DNA from: Bacilli bacterium
GTDB taxonomy: Bacteria; Bacillota_I; Bacilli_A; RFN20; CAG-449
Length of the DNA stretch: 26,745 nt
Assembly (NCBI GenBank): GCA_900755065.1
Contig: CAAEFC010000024.1
Span: 1-26,745, forward strand
Direction: 5' to 3'
Shown here: positions 21,676 through 26,745 of the stretch, one piece after another
Position numbering within the stretch: position 1 is the stretch's first letter
Layout of the letters: every line of letters begins with the position of its first letter
The notes under the pieces: generated by a model
What the model was told of the DNA's origin: nothing
Database searches by the model: none
The model's input: the letters and a program-made list of their open reading frames with translations, nothing else
Made by a program: the position numbers and the translations under genes

Positions 21676-22506
21676 ATGCAAAGTTTAAGTGAACATTTAG
21701 ATGAAGTTCAAAAAAAGATCAGTTATCGATTCGATAATATAGATCTACTTTATCAAGCATTTACTAGAAGTTCATATTCAACGCAATATGGCGGGGAAAA
21801 CAATGAAGTTTTAGAATTTATAGGAGATAGAGTATTAGATTTCTATGTCGTCAAAGTAATAGCTGATAGGTTTGGCTTCACAAAATCGCAGTCAGATTAT
21901 TATGATGAGGAAGGAGATAATGATGAATACTGTATTGTTGCTCATAAAAATGAATCTGATTTTACTGAATTAAAAAAGGAAATCGTATCGAATAAGACAT
22001 TGGCTAAAAGAGTTGATGAACTTGGTTTTGCTAAATATATGTTTATGGGCGATAGCGATATTGATAATCATGTAGAGAAGCAAGAAAAGGTCAAGGCTGA
22101 TTTATTTGAAGCTATATTAGGAGCCGTTGCAATCGATAGCGGTTGGAATCCTGATGACTTACAAAATGTTGTAGATTTTATGCTTCAAATTGATGATTTT
22201 CTTGATGATGTTGATACTGAGGAACCCCGACCTGATAAATTCAAAGAAGAGAATGCAATCAATACTTTGAAAGAATTGGCTGAGCATGGCAGATGTTCGG
22301 TTCCCGAATATGATATGCCTGACGAACCAGTTTATCATGATGGGAAAGCATGGTGGGAGTGTACTTGCCATGTTAGAAGTTGGTCCGTGAGTCATACAGC
22401 ATATGCAACTTCAAAAAAAGAAGCAAAAAGATATGCCGCATATTTAGTCCTTTGTGATTACTATGGATTACCAAATGAATTTGAAGAAGAGGAGGATGAC
22501 AATTAA
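21676..22506 (+). CDS. RNase III paralogue (accessory double-strand ribonuclease)
   Basis: A 276-residue protein with an RNase III domain and a double-stranded-RNA-binding domain. The signature NNEVLEFIGDRVLDF has the catalytic-site residues Glu44, Glu47 and Asp51. KADLFEAILGA supplies Asp142 and Glu145. 'IVSNKTLAKRVDELG' matches the family's central helix. All metal-binding acids are present, so it should cut. Residues about 70-96 form an acidic insertion not usual in the housekeeping enzyme (about 226 residues). The dsRBD is at about 191-265 with 'SKKEAKRYAAYLVL' as its last helix. The tail is EEEEDDN. AGGAGG precedes ATG. It lies in the AT-rich island and is coupled to the next small gene, which argues for an accessory rather than the rnc gene. 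Confidence 0.85.
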   Translation: MQSLSEHLDEVQKKISYRFDNIDLLYQAFTRSSYSTQYGGENNEVLEFIGDRVLDFYVVKVIADRFGFTKSQSDYYDEEGDNDEYCIVAHKNESDFTELKKEIVSNKTLAKRVDELGFAKYMFMGDSDIDNHVEKQEKVKADLFEAILGAVAIDSGWNPDDLQNVVDFMLQIDDFLDDVDTEEPRPDKFKEENAINTLKELAEHGRCSVPEYDMPDEPVYHDGKAWWECTCHVRSWSVSHTAYATSKKEAKRYAAYLVLCDYYGLPNEFEEEEDDN

Positions 22507-22673
22507 TGAGCCATAGAAATCGCGGAGTTAGTGGTAAAACACATACTCAGCAACAATTAAATGATTATGCAAATCAAAATAATCCTAACAATTCAGCATA
22601 TAGAGCAAACAGAAATAATCACTCCAATCAATGCAACCCTAACAATAAAAATTATCAAGGCACTAAAAAGTAA
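22506..22673 (+). CDS. Small Asn-rich basic protein coupled to the RNase III paralogue
   Basis: A 55-residue hydrophilic protein whose ATG shares one base with the stop of the preceding gene, with GAGGAGG a few bases upstream. It opens MSHRNRGVSGKTHTQQQ and has an Asn-rich repeat-like body (ANQNNPNN, ANRNNHSNQ, NPNNKNY) and a Lys-Lys end. It has no membrane segment and one Cys. Basic and probably disordered, it could bind RNA or the acidic parts of its neighbour; this is inference. A terminator follows at once, so the two genes form one unit. I do not recognise a named family. Confidence 0.7.
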   Translation: MSHRNRGVSGKTHTQQQLNDYANQNNPNNSAYRANRNNHSNQCNPNNKNYQGTKK

Positions 22674-22702
22674 TTGATATCCAAACAACACTTGCCATAT
22701 AG

Positions 22703-22731
22703 TCTCACTCATTGATTTGGGTGAGATTTTT
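22703..22731 (+). terminator. Terminator of the RNase III-like/Asn-rich unit
   Basis: TCTCACTC (22703-22710) pairs with GGGTGAGA (22719-22726), one G-T pair, 8-nt loop, followed by TTTTT. Confidence 0.8.
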
Positions 22732-22858
22732 AATTTATCTATCTAAAATTTCTTAAAAAATTGTCTTACTATTTCATGAAGGAAATGAACATGAAAAATT
22801 AAGAAACAGCAAGTTCATAAATATATAAAGAAAAGGTAAACCATGTGCATTTGTTTCA

Positions 22859-22975
22859 ATGTTATTCGGTTTTGCTGTGTCAACGTTTAAAACAACAAGT
22901 GTACGTTCTAAAAAAAGACCAGATGCTTGGAATGACAAACACAAAAACGAAAAGAAAAAATATTTAAAAAATTAG
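22859..22975 (+). CDS. Possible 38-residue basic peptide at the island edge
   Basis: Frame MLFGFAVSTFKTTSVRSKKR followed by PDAWNDKHKNEKKKYLKN. A short hydrophobic start and a strongly basic tail give it a protein-like look. There is no ribosome site before ATG 22859, and the frame is open further upstream to 22831, so it may be a remnant of a longer gene. Its TAG lies inside the first CIRCE element. Between 22732 and 22858 nothing was recognised. Confidence 0.3.
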   Translation: MLFGFAVSTFKTTSVRSKKRPDAWNDKHKNEKKKYLKN

Positions 22976-22998
22976 CACTAAAAACTTGACAGTGCTAA
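22972..22998 (+). promoter_or_regulatory. CIRCE-like HrcA operator 1
   Basis: TTAGCACTA, 9 nt, CAGTGCTAA: 9-9-9 symmetry, differing from the CIRCE consensus TTAGCACTC-N9-GAGTGCTAA only at the innermost base of each arm. The promoter's -35 lies in it. Confidence 0.88.
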
Positions 22999-23013
22999 AA
23001 AAAGGGGTAAAAT
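22986..23013 (+). promoter_or_regulatory. groESL promoter
   Basis: TTGACA (22986-22991), 16 nt, TAAAAT (23008-23013). It is flanked by the two CIRCE-like elements, so HrcA bound at either site would block it. Confidence 0.8.
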
Positions 23014-23017
23014 AGTC

Positions 23018-23044
23018 TTAGCACTTAAACAAAAAGAGTGCCAA
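23018..23044 (+). promoter_or_regulatory. CIRCE-like HrcA operator 2
   Basis: TTAGCACTT, 9 nt, GAGTGCCAA. The right arm has one change from consensus (C for T) and the innermost left base is T. It covers the likely transcription start just after the -10. Confidence 0.82.
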
Positions 23045-23060
23045 AAAAGGAGAGAAGAAA

Positions 23061-23339
23061 ATGATTAAACCCCTGTTTGATAACGTAGTTTTAAAGAAAG
23101 AAAAGAAGAGCGCTTCGACTTCCAGCGGAATCGTTTTATCCACGAAGGAAGAAGAATCCAAGTATGCGCGGGTCGTAGCCGTCGGCGACGGAAAATTAGC
23201 GGACGGAAAGACGGTGGAGATGCCGGTGAAAGTCGGCGATAAAGTCTTCTTCAAGTCGTACAGCAGCGATACCATCGAAGAAGACGGAGAAGAATATCTG
23301 ATCGTCTCATTGTCCAACATCGTGGGCATCATCGAGTAA
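23061..23339 (+). CDS. groES: Co-chaperonin GroES
   Basis: A 92-residue lid of the GroEL folding chamber. It opens 'MIKPLFDNVVLKKEKK' as the family's I-x-P-L-x-D-R-V-x-V. The mobile loop is 'SASTSSGIVLSTK', ending with the GroEL-binding I-V-L. 'VVAVGDGK', 'VKVGDKVFFKSY' and the closing 'LIVSLSNIVGIIE' are all standard. GGAGA is 7 nt upstream. First gene of the HrcA-type heat-shock operon, 24 nt before groEL. Confidence 0.96.
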   Translation: MIKPLFDNVVLKKEKKSASTSSGIVLSTKEEESKYARVVAVGDGKLADGKTVEMPVKVGDKVFFKSYSSDTIEEDGEEYLIVSLSNIVGIIE

Positions 23340-23363
23340 TTTGAAAGAAAAGAGGAGAAAAAA

Positions 23364-24971
23364 ATGGCAAAAACAGTTAAATACGGCAAAGAAGCCAGAA
23401 CCAGCATGGTTAAAGGCGTCGACATTCTCGCAGACGCGGTGAAAGCGACTCTGGGACCGAAAGGAAGAAACGTCGTTCTCGACAAAGGTTATTCGTCCCC
23501 GTTAATCACCAATGACGGCGTCTCGATCGCCAAAGAGATCGAATTGGAAGATCCTTATGAAAATATGGGTGCAAAGTTGGTTTACGAAGTCGCCAACAAC
23601 ACCAACGACGAAGCCGGAGACGGAACGACGACGGCGACCTTATTGGCACAGGTGATGATCCACAACGGACTCAAAGCCGTCGACAAAGGCGCAAATCCGG
23701 TTTTGATGAAAGAGGGCATTCAGGCGGCGAGCAAGAAGGCGGCCGATACCTTATTGGAAATGAGCAAACCGATTCACGATAAGAAAGACATCGCCAGCGT
23801 CGCGACGATATCTTCGAGTTCGCAGGAAATCGGCAATCTGATCGCCGACGCGATCGAAAAGGTCGGCAACGACGGCATCATCAACGTCGACGAGTCCAAG
23901 AGTTTTGAGACAAAACTGGAATTGACGGACGGTTTGCGTTACGAAAAAGGCTATATTTCGCCATACATGCTCGAAAACGAATCGAAATCGTCGATTGAAA
24001 TGGAAAACCCGTATATTCTGGTCACCGATATGAAAATTCAGGCGATTCAGGATATTCTTCCTGTGTTAGAAAAAGTCGTCGAAGAGAGAAGGCCGTTATT
24101 GATCATCGCCGACGATCTTGAAAATGAGGCTGTTTCGACCCTTATCCTGAACAAATTGCGCGGAACCTTCAATGTGGTGGCTACCAAAGCGCCGGGATTC
24201 GGCGATAACCGCGTGGAAGAATTGAAAGACATCGCCACGTTCGTCGGGGCAAATTTCTATTCCAAAGATCTTTCGATGCATTTAAAAGACATGACGACGG
24301 ATGATCTGGGTTCGGCAAAGAAGGTCATCGTCGAGAAAAATACGACGACGATCATCGAAGGCGTCGGAAGCAAAGAGGCCTTGCAAGAAAGAATTTCCGA
24401 AATCAAGGCGAAAATCGAATCGACGACGGCGGAATACGAGAAAAAGAATCTGCAAAAACGAGTGGCCGGTTTAACTAACGGGGTCGCTCTGATCAAAGTG
24501 GGCGCGACGACCGAAACGGAACTGAAAGATAAGAAATTGCGCCTGGAAGACGCTTTGAATGCGACCAAAGCCGCTTTGGCGGAGGGCATCGTTTCCGGCG
24601 GAGGCGCTGCCTTGGTCGAAGTTTACAACAAGATCAAAGACGAAGTTTCCTCTTCCGTTCCGGATGTCGAAAAAGGAATCCGCGTCGTATTGGATTCTCT
24701 GAGCGAACCGTTGTATCAGATTGCCGAGAATGCCGGATACGACGGCAAGGATATCGTCGAAAAACAACTGAATGCCAAAGCAGGAATCGGCTTTGATGCG
24801 AAGAACGGAAAATGGGTGAATATGATGGCGGAAGGTATCGTCGATCCGACCAAAGTCACGCGTAGCGCCTTGCTGAACGCCGCTTCGATCGCCGCGATGT
24901 TCATCACGACCGAATGCGCCGTCGCTTCCGTAAAAGAAGAGAAAAAAGAACCGAATACTCCGATGTATTAA
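23364..24971 (+). CDS. groEL: Chaperonin GroEL
   Basis: A 535-residue ATP-dependent chaperonin subunit forming double heptameric rings. It opens 'MAKTVKYGKEARTSMVKGVD', has 'TLGPKGRNVVLDKGYSSP', the ATP-site 'NDEAGDGTTTATLLAQ' with its catalytic Asp, and 'APGFGDNR' in the apical domain. The signature 'AALAEGIVSGGGAAL' is complete, and 'TTECAV' lies near the end. The C-terminus is EEKKEPNTPMY, without the flexible GGM repeats of most GroELs. Same operon as groES; a terminator follows at 25052. Confidence 0.97.
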   Translation: MAKTVKYGKEARTSMVKGVDILADAVKATLGPKGRNVVLDKGYSSPLITNDGVSIAKEIELEDPYENMGAKLVYEVANNTNDEAGDGTTTATLLAQVMIHNGLKAVDKGANPVLMKEGIQAASKKAADTLLEMSKPIHDKKDIASVATISSSSQEIGNLIADAIEKVGNDGIINVDESKSFETKLELTDGLRYEKGYISPYMLENESKSSIEMENPYILVTDMKIQAIQDILPVLEKVVEERRPLLIIADDLENEAVSTLILNKLRGTFNVVATKAPGFGDNRVEELKDIATFVGANFYSKDLSMHLKDMTTDDLGSAKKVIVEKNTTTIIEGVGSKEALQERISEIKAKIESTTAEYEKKNLQKRVAGLTNGVALIKVGATTETELKDKKLRLEDALNATKAALAEGIVSGGGAALVEVYNKIKDEVSSSVPDVEKGIRVVLDSLSEPLYQIAENAGYDGKDIVEKQLNAKAGIGFDAKNGKWVNMMAEGIVDPTKVTRSALLNAASIAAMFITTECAVASVKEEKKEPNTPMY

Positions 24972-25257
24972 AAGAAGGTGTGAGAAGAAATTCGCGGTTC
25001 CTCAGGAATCAAAAGCGAATGGTTGATCGCCCTTTCAGATGAATAGAAGAAAAGAACTTGGATGCAAAACTTCAAGTTCTTTTTTGTTGAACAGTACAAG
25101 AATGGGTTTTTAGTATATTGACGGCAAAGTATACCGAATTTATAACCTTCTGTGTTCAAGGCGGGGCGATGTCCAAAAGGCAAAGCGTCAATGCAAAATA
25201 AAAAGTATTCATCTATCGCCGCTGAAAGTGCGTTTTCTGCTGTAATTAAAAAATAGA
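24972..25257. other. Intergenic region after groEL
   Basis: About 285 bases containing the groEL terminator at 25052-25086 and no credible gene. A 98-codon minus-strand frame spans it, but it has no ribosome site and runs through the terminator. The part at 25140-25240 is GC-mixed and looks unlike either flank, possibly a decayed insertion. Confidence 0.5.
25052..25086 (+). terminator. Terminator of groESL
   Basis: AAGAACTTG (25052-25060) pairs with CAAGTTCTT (25073-25081) over a 12-nt loop; the T run continues to 25086. Confidence 0.8.
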
Positions 25258-25288
25258 TTGACATACTATGCTTTACATAATATTATGT
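25258..25288 (+). promoter_or_regulatory. padR operon promoter with palindromic operator
   Basis: Perfect TTGACA (25258-25263), 17 nt, TATTAT (25281-25286). A perfect 14-bp palindrome ACATAATATTATGT (25275-25288) covers the -10, and a related half ACATACTATG (25261-25270) lies just upstream. PadR proteins bind ATGT/ACAT-type dyads and repress their own genes, so autoregulation is likely. AGGAGG follows. Confidence 0.78.
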
Positions 25289-25302
25289 GATAGGAGGGAT
25301 TT

Positions 25303-25611
25303 ATGAACGTACAGTTGAAAAAAGGATTGCTTGAAATTTGCGTTCTGGCGGTCATTGAACGGGAACCTTCCTACGGATACAAGATCATCAGCGATCTGAG
25401 TTCGCTTGTCGATCTGTCGGAATCGACGCTTTATCCGATTCTTCGTCGTCTGGAATCGTCCAATCAACTGAAAACCTATACGATGGATCACAACGGACGA
25501 CTGAGAAAGTACTATCAGATTACTGAAAAAGGGAAAGGGCGAATCCGGGAATTCAAATACGAATGGGAAGAAATGGAATCGATTTACCGTTTCATCGCCG
25601 GAAAGGAATAA
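25303..25611 (+). CDS. PadR-family transcriptional regulator
   Basis: A 102-residue cytosolic winged-helix repressor. It shows the PadR pattern 'KKGLLEICVLAVIEREPSYG', then 'YKIISDLSS', the recognition-helix region 'LSESTLYPILRRLE' and the wing 'GRLRKYYQITEKGK'. It lacks the long C-terminal helix domain, so it is of the short PadR-s1 type. It has a strong ribosome site (AGGAGG) and a palindrome over its promoter. With DUF1700 and DUF4097 proteins it forms a three-gene unit that recurs in Firmicutes, thought to link a repressor to an envelope-sensing pair. Confidence 0.92.
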   Translation: MNVQLKKGLLEICVLAVIEREPSYGYKIISDLSSLVDLSESTLYPILRRLESSNQLKTYTMDHNGRLRKYYQITEKGKGRIREFKYEWEEMESIYRFIAGKE

Positions 25612-25615
25612 GCAT

Positions 25616-26194
25616 ATGAAAAAGAAAGAATTCATTCATCGGTTGCGGTACCGCATCCGAAATCTCGATAAGCAGGAAATCAACGATGTCGTCGCGTATT
25701 ACAGCGAATTGATCGACGATCGAATGGAAAACGGAGAGAAAGAAGAAGAGGCGGTGGCTTCTTTGGGCTCATTGGAGACCATCGTCGAAGCGATCATGGA
25801 AGAGAGAGGGCGATCCGTTTCTTCCGGTCAAAAAGGAAGAAAAAGGAAAAAAATGACCGCAGGAAAGATCGTGCTTGTCATTCTGCTCTTTCCGCTTTGG
25901 ATCGTGCTCGGCGCCTTGCTTTTCGCTTTGTGCGTCTTGATTGGCGGCCTCGTTTTGGGAATCGGTGCCGCGACGGCGGGAATTCTCGCGGCAGGAATTT
26001 TCTATGCGGTAGGCTCCTTTGTACATATGGGGGTAAATGTTTACGCAGGGCTTGTTCAGTTAGGGCTTAGTCTGCTTTTGATTTCTATCGGACTTCTTTT
26101 CGGAAAATACGTTCTGCGTCTGGTTTTCACCGCCGGGAAGGCGTCTGTTCGGGCAATCGGGAATTTGTTCCGACGGAAGGGAGAGAATTTATGA
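25616..26194 (+). CDS. DUF1700 membrane protein
   Basis: A 192-residue protein. The N-terminal 65 residues form the soluble helical DUF1700-type part ('MKKKEFIHRLRYRIRNLDKQ', 'YYSELIDDRMENG', 'EEEAVASLGS'), which resembles the cytosolic helices of related regulatory membrane proteins. Three or four membrane segments span about 83-168 and a basic tail ends the chain. It begins 4 nt after padR and ends in an ATGA overlap with the DUF4097 gene, so the three are cotranscribed. Its role is probably to work with the DUF4097 protein at the membrane; no activity is known to me. Confidence 0.88.
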   Translation: MKKKEFIHRLRYRIRNLDKQEINDVVAYYSELIDDRMENGEKEEEAVASLGSLETIVEAIMEERGRSVSSGQKGRKRKKMTAGKIVLVILLFPLWIVLGALLFALCVLIGGLVLGIGAATAGILAAGIFYAVGSFVHMGVNVYAGLVQLGLSLLLISIGLLFGKYVLRLVFTAGKASVRAIGNLFRRKGENL

Positions 26195-26745
26195 GTAAAA
26201 TTGCGATTTCAGCGGTCGTACTCGCTATCGCAGGAGGCGGTCTGACGATCGGAGGAATGAGCCAACTCGGCTTTGATCCCAAGGCTCTTTCGGGGGCGGA
26301 ATCCGAGTATACCGAGTCCTACGCGTTTGCCGTCGAAGAGGTGCAGAAGTGGAGAATCGAGATGCCTTACGGGCAAGTGAAAATCCAGACTTCCAATGAG
26401 GTTGAAAGCATCGTCGTCGATGCGGAGTCGAATCAAAAAGAGGAATGGAAATTCGCTGTGGAAGAGGCATGCCTGCATATTCGTGGTTCGGGCTTTGCAT
26501 ACGAATGGTGGAATATGTTCGGCAATTGGAACAAAAAAATGAATCTGACCATCACGGTTCCGGAAGATTATTTTGTTTCCGACCTTCATCTCAGCGTATC
26601 GGCCGGTACGATTGAAATCGACGGTCTTTCGTTCGGATCGGTTTTTACTTCTCTCAGCGCCGGAAATATCGTCTTATCCGATATCAGAGGAACGCGTTTT
26701 CAGGCGAGAAATTCCGCCGGGACGACGAAAATCAGCCGTTCAGAC
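26191..26745 (+). CDS. DUF4097 beta-repeat surface protein, 5' part
   Basis: Begins in an ATGA overlap with the DUF1700 stop and runs off the window after 185 codons with no stop. The first 20 or so residues are a signal anchor (ISAVVLAIAGGGLTIGGM). Then come strands such as 'VEEVQKWRIEMPYGQVKIQT' and 'NLTITVPEDYFVSDLHLSVS', and rungs 'SAGTIEIDGL', 'SAGNIVLSDI' and 'SAGTTKIS'. This is the repeated S-A-G-x-I-x-I pattern of DUF4097 beta-helices. It is predicted outside the membrane, fixed by its N-terminus. Confidence 0.85.
   Translation, partial: MSKIAISAVVLAIAGGGLTIGGMSQLGFDPKALSGAESEYTESYAFAVEEVQKWRIEMPYGQVKIQTSNEVESIVVDAESNQKEEWKFAVEEACLHIRGSGFAYEWWNMFGNWNKKMNLTITVPEDYFVSDLHLSVSAGTIEIDGLSFGSVFTSLSAGNIVLSDIRGTRFQARNSAGTTKISRSD

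Noticed and set aside
21676..22506. Housekeeping rnc gene
   Set aside because: Possible in principle, but the island setting, the acidic insertion and the coupled small gene instead of smc/ftsY neighbours favour an accessory paralogue. The rest of the genome would decide.
17025..22971. CRISPR array
   Set aside because: Only the two-copy 35-bp repeat at 19349/19435 resembles a direct repeat. Two copies with a promoter between them are not an array, and no cas gene is present.
17000..23060. Second copy of the tRNA-Ser 3' end as an attachment site
   Set aside because: Reading 17025-23060 for the T-arm and acceptor end found no copy, so integration at the tRNA stays unproven.
24968..25264. Minus-strand frame of 98 codons between groEL and padR
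   Set aside because: No ribosome site at its start, overlaps the padR promoter, and passes through the groESL terminator hairpin. At most a decayed fragment.
1..26745. Mollicute-type recoding of TGA as Trp
   Set aside because: TGA ends several genes exactly at overlaps with the next start (glmS, the galactokinase-like gene, DUF1700), and conserved Trp are TGG. No gene contains in-frame TGA.

Overview
The window reads as part of a low-GC-phylum Gram-positive chromosome (Bacillota). A gut-type, Erysipelotrichia-like or other deep Bacilli lineage is my guess. The basis is HrcA/CIRCE control of groESL, strong AGGAGG ribosome sites, TTGACA/TATAAT promoters (often extended -10), a PadR-DUF1700-DUF4097 operon, DUF378, a Ser-rich lipoprotein protease, and peptidoglycan precursor genes. 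Stops are TAA, TAG and TGA with no in-frame TGA, so the standard bacterial code applies. Most genes are moderately GC-rich and use TCG serine codons heavily. The stretch from about 17.0 to 22.97 kb is far more AT-rich and is clearly accessory.

Left part (1-16.8 kb, core). The 3' end of a 5S rRNA gene is followed by a secreted M6-type metalloprotease lipoprotein, a convergent thiamine pyrophosphokinase, and a divergent PlsC-like acyltransferase carrying a zinc ribbon. A tight run of seven genes starts at a good promoter near 4.45 kb: galactokinase-like GHMP kinase, small NTF2-like protein, GlmM, GlmS, alpha/beta hydrolase, membrane-anchored MurF-like ligase, and D-Ala-D-Ala ligase. Most junctions overlap by 1-17 nt. 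The run takes sugar phosphate to glucosamine phosphate and then to the D-Ala-D-Ala end of the peptidoglycan precursor. After a terminator come DeoD and a membrane NERD-domain protein, a convergent DUF378 membrane protein, a LolA/RseB-like exported protein, and on the minus strand a membrane protein with degenerate GGDEF and EAL domains. Two symmetrical terminators serve convergent gene pairs; at one, both stop codons lie inside the hairpin.

Middle part (16.9-22.97 kb, island). A tRNA-Ser(CGA) gene marks the edge. Beyond it lie an AbiEi antitoxin with an operator-like inverted repeat around its -10, an AbiEii toxin remnant (frameshifted and cut) running directly into a Fic-domain gene, a winged-helix remnant, a DUF4143 AAA ATPase with a 35-bp repeat duplicated around its promoter, fragments of IS1634-like and IS21 (istB) transposition genes, and an apparently intact RNase III paralogue coupled to a 55-residue Asn-rich basic protein. 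No integrase and no second tRNA end were found. The island stops abruptly at the groESL control region.

Right part (22.97-26.75 kb, core). groES-groEL sit behind two CIRCE-like operators. A padR-DUF1700-DUF4097 operon follows with a perfect palindrome over its -10, and its last gene runs off the window.

The most notable items are the RNase III/Asn-rich module with its structured leader, the AbiE/Fic wreckage beside an intact AbiEi, the DUF4143 repeat pair, the degenerate GGDEF-EAL protein, and the GHMP kinase at the head of the amino-sugar/cell-wall operon. All names rest on reading motifs by eye; no database was searched.
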